From an uncultured Gammaproteobacteria bacterium (GTDB taxonomy: Bacteria > Pseudomonadota > Gammaproteobacteria > SZUA-140), in the NCBI GenBank assembly GCA_945788675.1, contig CALZMY010000085.1:1-7275 (forward strand): DNA of 7,275 nucleotides. Direction: 5' to 3'. The translations under genes were made by a program, and so were the position numbers. Under the pieces are notes generated by a model. The model was not told the origin of the DNA. It ran no database searches and worked only from the letters and a program-made list of their open reading frames with translations. Of the stretch, positions 1 to 6,951 are shown one piece after another. The stretch's first letter is position 1. Each line of letters opens with the position of its first letter.

Positions 1-660
1 ACTCAGAGATAATAATTCGCTGCCAGAGAGATGCAGCCCATCGGCACCGACCTCGACCACCCTGTCTGCGCTACCATTGAGCAACAGCGTCGCCCCGAAA
101 CGGTGACACAGCGCCTTCACCTCAGAAGCAAGCACGCAATAGTCATCCAGCGGCAACGATTTGGCCCGCAACTGCACTAAGCGCACACCGGCCTGTAGGG
201 ATGCCGCCAGTCTCTCCAAAAACTGTCCACCCTCCTTCGCAGGGTCTGGCGTAATCAAATAATAAGGGGGTAACTGCATCGCCGTGATCACCGGCAAATT
301 CGCCCGCGGAAACTCACGCTGCTGCAATGCATCGATTGCCACCCACTCCAGCGGCTGCCCCTCGCGGCCATGCGGTTCGCCTGAGAAACAATCGACTCGC
401 CACACATCCAGCATGATCGATTTATCTGGATAATCATGCGGAATCGAGATTAAAGGCATTGATGATTCAGGGGAAATATCGAGCTCTTCATCAAGCTCAC
501 GCGCAAGTGCCGAGACGGCATCTTCCCCCGGCTCAACCTTGCCGCCGGGAAACTCCCACAGCCCGCCCTGATGGGCATCGGCATGACGACGCGTAAGTAA
601 CACTTTCCCGTCACGCACCACCGCAGCGGCGACAATATGCTGTCGCAAAGAACGCGACAC
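1..660 (-). CDS. Nudix hydrolase fused to a ThiE-like domain (MutT-type), 3' end cut by window
   Basis: 220 codons are visible from a GTG start; the C-terminus lies beyond the left edge. Residues about 6-130 form a MutT-like Nudix domain with GGLWEFPGGKVEPGE and a Nudix box from G40 to I62 (E46, R54, E55, E58, E59), where the usual Gly near the box end is Asp61. Such enzymes hydrolyse nucleoside diphosphate-X compounds; MutT itself cleans 8-oxo-dGTP from the nucleotide pool. From about residue 131 (PPYYLITPDP) a thiamine-phosphate-synthase-like TIM-barrel begins, with VQLRAK (162-167), LLLNGSADR (192-200) and GADGLHLS (205-212). In ThiE the second motif normally reads NDR; here it is NGS, so thiamine synthesis by this domain is doubtful. 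This two-domain arrangement is known in gammaproteobacteria at about 310-320 residues. The GTG overlaps the upstream gene's TAG by one base and has no clear ribosome site of its own, suggesting translational coupling. The substrate is not shown by the sequence. Confidence 0.9.
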   Translation of the reverse strand, partial: MSRSLRQHIVAAAVVRDGKVLLTRRHADAHQGGLWEFPGGKVEPGEDAVSALARELDEELDISPESSMPLISIPHDYPDKSIMLDVWRVDCFSGEPHGREGQPLEWVAIDALQQREFPRANLPVITAMQLPPYYLITPDPAKEGGQFLERLAASLQAGVRLVQLRAKSLPLDDYCVLASEVKALCHRFGATLLLNGSADRVVEVGADGLHLSGSELLSLS

Positions 661-1232
661 TAAAACATAAAACGGAGACCAAGGTGACCGCCATCGTCGA
701 TGTCGATACTGCCTCCGTTATCGAGATCCGCATCAATATTGCGATAACCCACGTAGACCACCGCTTGTGTCAGCACCTTGTATTCAACCCGAAATTCGAC
801 CGACTGTAAGTGCTCACCATCCATAAACGTCAGGATTTCAGGTGAATAATAGACTTGCCCAACAATACCCAGGCGACTCAGCGACGGCGGTGAATATTGC
901 AACAACCCACCAATGGCCAGCGCACCGATATCGGCTCGATTAGTACCTACCCCGTAGCCCCGCACACCCACACCTGCGATCAACCCCGGTGAGCCACTAC
1001 CTGCCTCACCCTTGATATCAAGACCGATGATACCAAGATAGTCATCCGTTTCGGTATAGACCATCCCCACTTCCAGATTGGCGCCACCAAGGCCCGCATC
1101 ACTGGTGAAAGGCGAAATATAGAGAAACTGGACACTATCATTGTTCAGATTGAGGTCCAATGTATCGGCCTTAACAGCAGCAGCCGTCAATAACAACATC
1201 GAACCTATGAGCAGGGTATACCGCTTAAACAT
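660..1232 (-). CDS. YfaZ-family-like outer-membrane protein
   Basis: The protein has 190 residues. The ATG at 1232 is chosen because AAGGAG (reverse of plus 1240-1245) sits 7 bases upstream and because it begins a clean signal peptide: MFKRY, a hydrophobic run (LLIGSMLLLTAAAV), and a likely signal-peptidase cut after VKA at residue 22. A longer frame reaches 1367 but would bury this signal inside the protein. The mature part alternates short glycine-rich strands with polar turns (for example GLIAGVGVRGYGVG at 83-96 and QAVVYVGYRNIDADL at 156-170) and ends in LRFMF. A terminal aromatic residue is typical of BAM-assembled beta-barrels. Overall this matches YfaZ-type proteins, whose function is poorly known; no catalytic motif is visible. 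The gene lies 91 bp downstream of comF and its stop overlaps the Nudix start, so all three may share a transcript. The family assignment rests on recall of sequence character; the outer-membrane location is the firmer part. Confidence 0.8.
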   Translation of the reverse strand: MFKRYTLLIGSMLLLTAAAVKADTLDLNLNNDSVQFLYISPFTSDAGLGGANLEVGMVYTETDDYLGIIGLDIKGEAGSGSPGLIAGVGVRGYGVGTNRADIGALAIGGLLQYSPPSLSRLGIVGQVYYSPEILTFMDGEHLQSVEFRVEYKVLTQAVVYVGYRNIDADLDNGGSIDIDDGGHLGLRFMF

Positions 1233-1323
1233 GTATTTACTCCTTAACCTTCGACCCACTGGGATCTGAATAATAATCAATTCGCGCCAATCTACCACAG
1301 CATACAATTCAACCCAACCATAT

Positions 1324-2016
1324 CTACGGAACACGCGCACAAATCCACACATCGACGACCTTAACACCGCGATCTCGCATCACACGTGCCAGTTCAGTCA
1401 CTGTATTGCCGGTCGTCATCACATCATCAACAATCGCCACATGCGCCCCACGCAGTGAGCCATCGACATCAAAGGCCCCTTTAATATTGGCGCGACGCTG
1501 TATTGCAGGGAGATCAGACTGCACCGCCGTTTCACGCACCCGCCGACAGCTGCGCAGCGCCATCGGCACACCCAGCTGCCTGCTCACAGGTCGCGCCAAT
1601 TCAACCGCCTGATTGTAACCGCGCGTCTGCTGTCGCCGCTTATATAAAGGCACTGGCACGATCAAATCTGGCAGACGCTGTTGCTGCTGCTGAAGTGCCT
1701 CCCCCATCAGCGCCGCCAACAAGCGAGCATTGACCAGTCGACGATTAAATTTAAGCCGTTGAATCAGATGATCTACCGGGTGAGCATAACGAAATAGACT
1801 AAAGGCCTGCTCAAATGGCGGCGGCGTTCGCAGACAATACCCACAAACACCCGACTGTGCCAACGGCAAAGCACACTGGCGACAGGCCACGCCCAGATAG
1901 GGCATGTCTGCCTGGCAGGCGCGGCAGAGATCCAGCGCATCCTCTGCCACCTGACCGCAGGTCACACAAATAGACGGCAACAGATAGCGCTGTATGGAAT
2001 TTAGACACTTGTTCAC
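1324..2016 (-). CDS. comF: ComF-family phosphoribosyltransferase-like protein
   Basis: The protein has 230 residues and is predicted to be cytoplasmic. The GTG at 2016 is preferred because purine-rich GGGAG tracts precede it closely (for example GGGAG about 8 bases upstream). A GTG at 2061 would add 15 residues with no comparable site. The N-terminus carries four CxxC pairs (C17/C20, C31/C34, C45/C48, C58/C61), the expected zinc-binding double ribbon. The C-terminal half is a type I phosphoribosyltransferase fold with the PRPP loop VAIVDDVMTTGNT at 193-205 and the upstream motif IVPVPLYKRRQQTRGYNQA (119-137) shared by ComF/GntX proteins. ComF is needed for DNA uptake in competent bacteria, and the E. 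coli relative GntX (YhgH) has been tied to use of DNA as a nutrient; the biochemical reaction is unsettled. There is a run of five glutamines at 109-113. The gene is divergent from bioB, a neighbourhood seen in other gammaproteobacteria. Confidence 0.92.
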   Translation of the reverse strand: MNKCLNSIQRYLLPSICVTCGQVAEDALDLCRACQADMPYLGVACRQCALPLAQSGVCGYCLRTPPPFEQAFSLFRYAHPVDHLIQRLKFNRRLVNARLLAALMGEALQQQQQRLPDLIVPVPLYKRRQQTRGYNQAVELARPVSRQLGVPMALRSCRRVRETAVQSDLPAIQRRANIKGAFDVDGSLRGAHVAIVDDVMTTGNTVTELARVMRDRGVKVVDVWICARVP

Positions 2017-2042
2017 ATCTCCCACTCCCTGGAAGTTGACGG

Positions 2043-2072
2043 TTGACAGCCACCCCAACACCCCTCAATATT
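2043..2072 (+). promoter_or_regulatory. candidate sigma70 promoter for the bio operon
   Basis: A perfect -35 TTGACA (2043-2048) is followed, after 18 bases, by AATATT (2067-2072), which matches four of six -10 positions. Transcription would start near 2079, about 40 bases before the bioB ATG. The -35 lies in a short direct repeat, GTTGAC at 2035-2040 and again at 2042-2047. The -10 is weak, so the operon may depend on an activator or this may not be the true start. Confidence 0.4.
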
Positions 2073-2096
2073 TGCATCCTTTGCAACACAGAACAA
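2067..2096 (-). promoter_or_regulatory. candidate divergent promoter for comF sharing the -10 box
   Basis: Read on the minus strand, TTGTTC (plus 2091-2096) lies 18 bases from AATATT (2067-2072). AATATT is its own reverse complement, so the same six bases can serve as the -10 element in both directions. The -35 matches only three of six consensus positions, so this is tentative. If real, comF and the bio operon would compete for polymerase on the same patch of DNA. Confidence 0.2.
2072..2086. promoter_or_regulatory. short inverted repeat at the bioB start region (possible operator)
   Basis: TTGCA-TCCTT-TGCAA is a perfect inverted repeat with 5-bp arms and a 5-bp centre. It abuts the candidate -10 element and covers the expected transcription start, a position from which a bound repressor would block bioB. 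It does not match the long BirA operator (TTGTAAACC and GGTTTACAA half-sites about 15 bp apart). Arms this short can arise by chance. Confidence 0.25.
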
Positions 2097-2119
2097 CTAC
2101 AACCCCTGACGGAGCCACC

Positions 2120-3142
2120 ATGAGCGACAATTACAGCCGTATCGACGAAATCACCCAGCGCATCCTCAACGGTGGCGAAATGACCAGTGAAGAAGGCCGC
2201 TGGATGATTAACCTCGATGATGACTACCTCACCTGGCTGATGGCCGGTGCCGATCGTATTCGTCGCCACTACCGTGGCAACAAGGTCGAAGTCTGCGCCA
2301 TCTCCAACGTACGCTCTGGCAACTGCTCCGAAAATTGCTCGTTCTGCTCACAAAGTGGCCACCACAAAAAGACCACCTCACCGGTCTATGACTACATCCC
2401 GTCTGAGCAACTGGTAGCACAGGCGAAACAGGCCCGCGAGTGGGGTGCCAGCGACTTTGGCGTGGTCTCCAAGGGATGGGGGGTACGCTCGGAAAAAGAA
2501 CGCAGCCAATTAAAGGAATATTTTAGCGAGCTGAAAGAACACAGCGAGATCGGTCGCTGTGCCAGCCTCGGCGCACTGGATCGCGATACCGCCGACATGC
2601 TGAAAGAGATGGGGATGGAGAACTACCACCACAATCTGGAATCCGCCGAGAGCTTCTTCGATAACGTCTGCACTACCCACACCTATCAGGAAAACATCGA
2701 TACCATCCGTCATGCGGCAGAGGCCGGTCTGCGCGTCTGCGCGGGAGGCATCCTCGGCATGGGCGAGTCACTGGAACAGCGCATTGAACTGGCCGATACC
2801 CTGCGCAATCTCGATGTCGAATCCGTACCACTGAATTTTCTCAACCCACAGGATGGCACGCCATTTGATCAGCAGACTCCGATGGTGCCACAGGAGATCC
2901 TCAAGAGCATCGCGGTCTTTCGCTACATGCTGCCACAAGCCGAAATCCGTATCGCGGGTGGGCGCCAGTTCCTCGGCGACCTGCAATCGATGATCTTCAT
3001 GGCAGGCGCCTCCGGCGTAATGATCGGTGACTACCTCACCACCGCCGGGCGCAAAGTCGAGCAGGACATCAAAATGATTCAGGATCTACACCTGACCACC
3101 CGCGAGGATACCCAACATCGCCGCAGCGCCATCGCCTACTGA
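2120..3142 (+). CDS. bioB: biotin synthase, radical SAM, with non-E. coli cluster ligands
   Basis: The protein has 340 residues. The ATG at 2120 follows GGAG (2111-2114) by 5 bases; the frame is open back to 1994 but that would run through the promoter. It inserts sulfur into dethiobiotin, the last step of biotin synthesis. The radical-SAM cluster motif CxxxCxxC is C69, C73, C76. Other conserved parts are NYHHNLES (168-175), CTTHTYQ (184-190), VCAGGILGMGE (206-216), and the AGGR stretch ending at R282, equivalent to E. coli R260. C147 and C207 match E. coli C128 and C188. The first [2Fe-2S] ligand, E. coli C97, is missing: the segment reads FGVVSKGWG (113-121). Extra cysteines occur at C59 and C184, and H170 stands where E. 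coli has N151. These features recall BioB of clostridia and other anaerobes, described as using an auxiliary 4Fe-5S cluster. Function as biotin synthase is well supported by its place as first gene of a bio operon; the cluster type is inferred. Confidence 0.95.
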   Translation: MSDNYSRIDEITQRILNGGEMTSEEGRWMINLDDDYLTWLMAGADRIRRHYRGNKVEVCAISNVRSGNCSENCSFCSQSGHHKKTTSPVYDYIPSEQLVAQAKQAREWGASDFGVVSKGWGVRSEKERSQLKEYFSELKEHSEIGRCASLGALDRDTADMLKEMGMENYHHNLESAESFFDNVCTTHTYQENIDTIRHAAEAGLRVCAGGILGMGESLEQRIELADTLRNLDVESVPLNFLNPQDGTPFDQQTPMVPQEILKSIAVFRYMLPQAEIRIAGGRQFLGDLQSMIFMAGASGVMIGDYLTTAGRKVEQDIKMIQDLHLTTREDTQHRRSAIAY

Positions 3143-3159
3143 AGCGATATCCCCTATAG

Positions 3160-4344
3160 ATGACTATCGATCTTGCTTCAATGCTGGCGCCTGGACTGGC
3201 AGAGCGACGCCAACAACAGCTCTATCGTTCGCGCAGGCTGATCGACGGCGCGCAGGATGTTGAACTGCAATGCGACGGCAAACCACTGCTGTCGTTTTGC
3301 AGTAACGACTACCTCGGCCTCGCCAACCACCCTGCATTGATCGAGGCGATGCAACAAGGGGCGGCGCGTTATGGCGTCGGCAGCGGTTCGTCGCATCTCG
3401 TCAGCGGCCACAGCCAGCCACACCACGCACTCGAAGAGGCTCTTGCCGAATTCACGCAACGGCCACGCGCACTGCTCTTCTCCAGTGGTTACATGGCTAA
3501 CCTTGGCGTGATCAGCGCGCTGGCGCGTAAACAGGATATCCTGCACGAAGACCGCCTCAACCACGCATCACTAATTGATGCCGCACGCCTCAGTGAGGCT
3601 ACACTGCGTCGCTATCCACATAACGATGTCGATGCACTCGCAGGACGCCTCGACAAACAGAGCGATGGCCATCCCTTCATTATTACTGACGGCGTCTTCA
3701 GCATGGAGGGTGACATCGCGCCACTACAACAAATCGCGGCCGTCGCGACACAACACGCCGCGACATTGATGGTCGACGATGCACACGGTATCGGTGTCAT
3801 CGGTAAAGAAGGACGAGGCTCCATTGAGCAGTGCAATCTTTCAATGCACAACGTACCGATACTGGTCGGCACGCTGGGCAAGGCGCTTGGTACCTTCGGT
3901 GCATTTGTCGCAGGCAGTAACGAACTCATCGAAACACTGATCCAGCATGCACGCACCTATATCTATACCACGGCACTGCCACCCGCCGTGGCATATGCAA
4001 CACTGACCAGTCTTAAATTAATAGAGACTGAACACTGGCGTAGAGAACAGCTGCAGACACTGATTAAACGTTTTAGAAACGGCGCGCAACAGCTGGGGCT
4101 GAACATCACGCCATCGACGACACCGATCCAGCCGTTGATTATTGGCAGCTCGGGTAAAGCGTTGCACATTAGTAAGCAACTGCAACAACAGGGCATTTTG
4201 ATCAGTGCGATCCGTCCACCGACCGTGCCCGAAGGGACAGCAAGACTGCGCATCACTTTTTCCGCGAACCACAGCGAGCAACATATTGACCGACTGCTAG
4301 CAGCACTTGAGTCAGTGATCAAACGCGATGCTACCCAGGATTAA
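3160..4344 (+). CDS. bioF: 8-amino-7-oxononanoate synthase (KAPA synthase)
   Basis: The protein has 394 residues, close to the family's usual 380-400. This cytoplasmic PLP enzyme joins pimeloyl-ACP (or CoA) and L-alanine, releasing CO2, to make KAPA. It is an alpha-oxoamine synthase with the motifs in order: FCSNDYLGLANHP (46-58), GVGSGSSHLVSGHS (72-85), DRLNHASLIDA (131-141, H135), VDDAHGIGVIGKEGRG (205-220, with D206 toward the PLP ring nitrogen and H209), and GTLGKALGTFGAF (237-249), where K241 is the Schiff-base lysine. The start at 3160 lies 17 bp after the bioB stop and has no strong Shine-Dalgarno sequence. An in-frame Met8 at 3181 has none either, so the first was kept, and translation may depend on ribosomes leaving bioB. 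The 3' end overlaps bioH by 17 bases. All key residues are present. Confidence 0.97.
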   Translation: MTIDLASMLAPGLAERRQQQLYRSRRLIDGAQDVELQCDGKPLLSFCSNDYLGLANHPALIEAMQQGAARYGVGSGSSHLVSGHSQPHHALEEALAEFTQRPRALLFSSGYMANLGVISALARKQDILHEDRLNHASLIDAARLSEATLRRYPHNDVDALAGRLDKQSDGHPFIITDGVFSMEGDIAPLQQIAAVATQHAATLMVDDAHGIGVIGKEGRGSIEQCNLSMHNVPILVGTLGKALGTFGAFVAGSNELIETLIQHARTYIYTTALPPAVAYATLTSLKLIETEHWRREQLQTLIKRFRNGAQQLGLNITPSTTPIQPLIIGSSGKALHISKQLQQQGILISAIRPPTVPEGTARLRITFSANHSEQHIDRLLAALESVIKRDATQD

Positions 4345-5134
4345 CAGCTACACAAGTGGCAACAACGGCGACCCCATCACCCTGCTACATGGCTGGGGTT
4401 TCAATGGTGCCATCTGGGAAGAGACCGCGCGTGCCCTTGCCAATAACGCACGCGTCACCTGTATCGACCTGCCTGGCCATGGGCAGAGCCCAATGCCCAC
4501 GGGAGACTATACCATCGAAGTACTGGCGGATCTGATTGCCGAAACCCTGCCGCAACAGGGCAATGTGCTTGGCTGGTCACTCGGCGGTATGATCGCGATG
4601 CAGATTGCGCTACGCCACCCTGAAAAAATCAAACGACTCATTCTGGTTGGCAGCGTCGCTAGATTTGTATGTGACAATGACTGGCGCTATGCCATCTCGC
4701 CCGATATCCTGCACGCCTTTTCCGAGTCGCTCAACGACGATCTTCAGCAGACCCTGCAACGTTTTCTTGCACTGCAAATTCAGAGTAGTGATGACAGCCG
4801 TTCCACACTACGCAAGCTCCGCGAGCTAATGAATTCAAACGACGCACCACAACCGGCCGCACTGCAAGGGGGGCTACAGATATTACAGAATATTGACCTG
4901 CGTCAGCAATTATCGCAGCTGCGGCAACCAACGCTGATGATCTTTGGCAAACGCGATACATTGACGCGACCACAGACTGCGCAGCAGATGTTGCCATTAC
5001 TCCCTAATGCACAACTTGAAATCATTAATGGCGCAGGCCATGCACCCTTTCTGTCACATGGCGAACAGTTCACAACATTAATCGAAAAATTCATCAAAGA
5101 CCCACGATCCATCAGCAGTAACCATAAGCAGTGA
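4328..5134 (+). CDS. bioH: pimeloyl-ACP methyl ester carboxylesterase
   Basis: The protein has 268 residues and an alpha/beta-hydrolase fold; E. coli BioH has 256. It removes the methyl group from pimeloyl-ACP methyl ester, ending chain elongation and giving BioF its substrate. The catalytic triad is visible: the nucleophile S84 in GWSLGG (82-87), D210 in FGKRDTLTRP, and H238 in GAGHAPF. LLHGWGFN (19-26) supplies the oxyanion-side tryptophan W23. The start codon lies inside bioF, giving a 17-base overlap that suggests translational coupling, and the bioC ATG follows only 3 bases after the stop. The last 11 or so residues (about 258-268) are polar and extend past the H238 region, probably a disordered tail. 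Position between bioF and bioC separates it from the many other hydrolases of this fold. Confidence 0.95.
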   Translation: MLPRINSYTSGNNGDPITLLHGWGFNGAIWEETARALANNARVTCIDLPGHGQSPMPTGDYTIEVLADLIAETLPQQGNVLGWSLGGMIAMQIALRHPEKIKRLILVGSVARFVCDNDWRYAISPDILHAFSESLNDDLQQTLQRFLALQIQSSDDSRSTLRKLRELMNSNDAPQPAALQGGLQILQNIDLRQQLSQLRQPTLMIFGKRDTLTRPQTAQQMLPLLPNAQLEIINGAGHAPFLSHGEQFTTLIEKFIKDPRSISSNHKQ

Positions 5135-5137
5135 TCC

Positions 5138-6055
5138 ATGAGTACCCATAAAAAAAATGACTTCCAGCCCTACGCGCTGGATAAACGCAAAGTCCAGGCG
5201 GCCTTTGATCACGCAGCCCGTAGCTATGATGAAGCGGCGGTATTACAGCATGAAGTGGGCAACCGCATCATGGAACGGTTGGAGATGATCAAGATCGCGC
5301 CCAACGTGATTGTCGACATCGGCTCCGGTACCGGACGACTCAGCAGCGCAGTGACACAACGCTACCCTGACAGCGCCGTCTATTCACTCGACCTCGCCCC
5401 CGCCATGCTCACCTATGCACGCCAGCAGACCACAGCACCACCAGCAGGGTTTATCTGTGCGGATGCCGAGCAGTTACCGTACAGCGATCACAGCATCGAC
5501 ATGATCATTTCCAACGTCTCCCTCCAGTGGTGCAGCAATCTTGAACTCGCCCTACGCGAATTCCAGCGCGTCATCAAACCCGGCGGCCTGTTGATGTTCA
5601 CCACCTTTGGACCCGATACCCTTAAAGAGCTACGCTCGAGCTGGAGCGGTGTCGATAACTACAATCACGTCAACGCCTTCTTCGACATGCATGATATCGG
5701 AGATGCACTGCGTCGCATCGGTTTTAGTGACCCAGTCATGGATGTCGAAAATTTCACCCTCACCTACCAGGAAGCCACCACACTCATGCGCGACCTCAAA
5801 GCCGTCGGCGCACACAACGTCACCGCCGGTCGTCCGCACGGCCTCACCGGCAGGCAGCGCCTGCAAAAAGTCATCAAGGCATATGAAAGATTTCGTCTGG
5901 AAGATGGCCTGTTGCCCGCCACCTATGAAGTGATCTACGGACACGCCTGGGCACCACAACCACGCAATGATGATAACATGGGGGATCTGCTCGATGATGG
6001 CAGTGTGGCGATTCCGCTCAAACGAATGCGGCAACGACTGGGGATCAAAAAATAA
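5138..6055 (+). CDS. bioC: malonyl-ACP O-methyltransferase
   Basis: The protein has 305 residues, about 50 more than E. coli BioC (251) but within the range of longer proteobacterial forms. It methylates malonyl-ACP with S-adenosylmethionine so that the fatty-acid machinery can extend it to a pimeloyl methyl ester. The N-terminal segment DKRKVQAAFDHAARSYDEAA (15-34) is typical of BioC. The class I SAM motif is VDIGSGTGR (59-67), with an acidic residue after the next strand (D85 in SLDLAPAM), CADAEQLPY (107-115), NVSLQWC (126-132) and VIKPGGLLMFTTFGPDTL (145-162). The C-terminal part (about 200-305) supplies most of the extra length. The ATG is 3 bases after the bioH stop without a strong ribosome site, so coupling is likely. 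An A8 run (5150-5157) covers codons 5-7, a possible slippage site. Confidence 0.94.
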   Translation: MSTHKKNDFQPYALDKRKVQAAFDHAARSYDEAAVLQHEVGNRIMERLEMIKIAPNVIVDIGSGTGRLSSAVTQRYPDSAVYSLDLAPAMLTYARQQTTAPPAGFICADAEQLPYSDHSIDMIISNVSLQWCSNLELALREFQRVIKPGGLLMFTTFGPDTLKELRSSWSGVDNYNHVNAFFDMHDIGDALRRIGFSDPVMDVENFTLTYQEATTLMRDLKAVGAHNVTAGRPHGLTGRQRLQKVIKAYERFRLEDGLLPATYEVIYGHAWAPQPRNDDNMGDLLDDGSVAIPLKRMRQRLGIKK

Positions 6056-6062
6056 AACCATC

Positions 6063-6758
6063 ATGAAGAAAGGATACTTCATTACTGGCACGGATACCGC
6101 TATAGGCAAGACCTTTGTAACCTGCACACTGCTACAGGCCTTTACCGACAAAGGCCATCGTGTCGGCGCAATGAAACCGATTGCTGCCGGTTGTGAACAG
6201 ACAGATGATGGCTGGCGTAACGATGATGCACTGCTCCTGCTGCAATACGTAAATGTTGAACTCAGCTATGAACAAGTGAACCCTGTTGCGCTACCATCCC
6301 CCATCGCTCCTCACCTTGCTGTCGAGCATATGAAAGAAACAGTCACCATTAACAAGCTCACCAAACATTTTCAGAACATCAAAGCGAATGCAGACTATTT
6401 TATGGTCGAAGGCGCAGGTGGGTGGCAGGTACCGCTCAATGACAATGAAAGCATGGCCGATATTCCGCAGGCATTTGGACTCGATGTCATTCTAGTCGTG
6501 GGCATTCGACTCGGCTGCCTCAACCATGCACTTTTAAGCACGGCCGCAATTGAACAGAGTGGCAATCATCTCGCTGGCTGGGTCGCCAATATTATCGATC
6601 CCAATACACTGATGATCGAAAAAAATATTTTGACCCTGAAAAAGATGATCGGTGCCCCACTCCTTGGCGTGCTACCTCATATGGATACAAAAGAGGTGCT
6701 CGCCGCCTCACAACAGCTGGACGTTGAACTTCTTCTCACACTAAGCAATCCTGCTTAA
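6063..6758 (+). CDS. bioD: dethiobiotin synthetase
   Basis: The protein has 231 residues; E. coli BioD has 225. It carboxylates DAPA with CO2 and ATP to close the ureido ring. The start at 6063 gives MKKGYFITGTDTAIGKT, aligning directly with the E. coli N-terminus. The frame is open back to 5967 inside bioC, but that extension has no counterpart in the family. The P-loop is GTDTAIGKT (9-17; K16, T17), followed by AMKPIAAG (36-43) with substrate-site K38, D54/D55 in WRNDDAL, and VEGAGGW (115-121) with E116. LGCLNHALLSTAAI (150-163) and AGWVANII (171-178) match the nucleotide-binding end. The ATG is 7 bases after the bioC stop with no good Shine-Dalgarno sequence. It is the last recognised gene of the operon; no bioA follows. 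Confidence 0.96.
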   Translation: MKKGYFITGTDTAIGKTFVTCTLLQAFTDKGHRVGAMKPIAAGCEQTDDGWRNDDALLLLQYVNVELSYEQVNPVALPSPIAPHLAVEHMKETVTINKLTKHFQNIKANADYFMVEGAGGWQVPLNDNESMADIPQAFGLDVILVVGIRLGCLNHALLSTAAIEQSGNHLAGWVANIIDPNTLMIEKNILTLKKMIGAPLLGVLPHMDTKEVLAASQQLDVELLLTLSNPA

Positions 6759-6795
6759 CGACAATATTGAGCCCTACTCAGATAGCGCGCAGAAT

Positions 6796-6812
6796 GCAGT
6801 TATAGAAACTGC
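6796..6812 (+). other. weak stem-loop downstream of bioD
   Basis: GCAGTT-ATAGA-AACTGC is a perfect 6-bp stem with a 5-base loop, 38 bases after the bioD stop. It has no following T-run and only half its pairs are G-C, so it does not qualify as an intrinsic terminator. It could protect the 3' end of the message or be incidental. Confidence 0.25.
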
Positions 6813-6932
6813 CGCCATCATGAGTAGCAATGTACCTGGTCGCAGGTGGTGTGTAGTGACATCAAAACAAACGATGAGGCGCTCGAAGTCGGTAACGGCA
6901 CGCCATTGAAGGACCATACACCGAGGTAGTCG

Positions 6933-6944
6933 TCGATATATCGA
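6933..6944. repeat. 12-bp perfect palindrome TCGATATATCGA
   Basis: The twelve bases equal their own reverse complement. The site lies about 65 bp upstream of the strong ribosome-binding site of the last gene and just before the tandem duplication. It could bind a dimeric regulator, but no promoter can be placed securely beside it. Confidence 0.3.
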
Positions 6945-6951
6945 ATACGAA

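Noticed and set aside
1233..1367. Longer start for the YfaZ-like protein
   Set aside because: It would overlap comF and hide the signal peptide; AAGGAG precedes the ATG at 1232.
2009..2049. BirA-like operator half-sites: TTGTTCACA (2009-2017) with AGTTGACGG or GGTTGACAG
   Set aside because: Matches to TTGTAAACC/GGTTTACAA are only 6/9 with 5/9 at 16-bp spacing, or 6/9 with 7/9 at an unsuitable 23-bp spacing; too weak to call.
1994..2119. N-terminal extension of bioB back to an ATG at 1994
   Set aside because: It would run through the divergent control region and into comF; the ATG at 2120 has a GGAG site 5 bases upstream and gives the usual family length.
3178..3564. Open frames on the minus strand within bioF and similar frames inside bioB, bioH and bioC
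   Set aside because: They lie antisense to genes with intact catalytic motifs, lack ribosome sites and show no recognisable domains.
5967..6062. Earlier start for bioD inside bioC
   Set aside because: The extension overlaps bioC by about 90 bases in another frame and has no counterpart in BioD; MKKGYFITGTDT aligns directly with the family start.
6759..6830. Intrinsic terminator after bioD
   Set aside because: The only clean hairpin (6796-6812) has no T-tract, so rho-independent termination is not supported.
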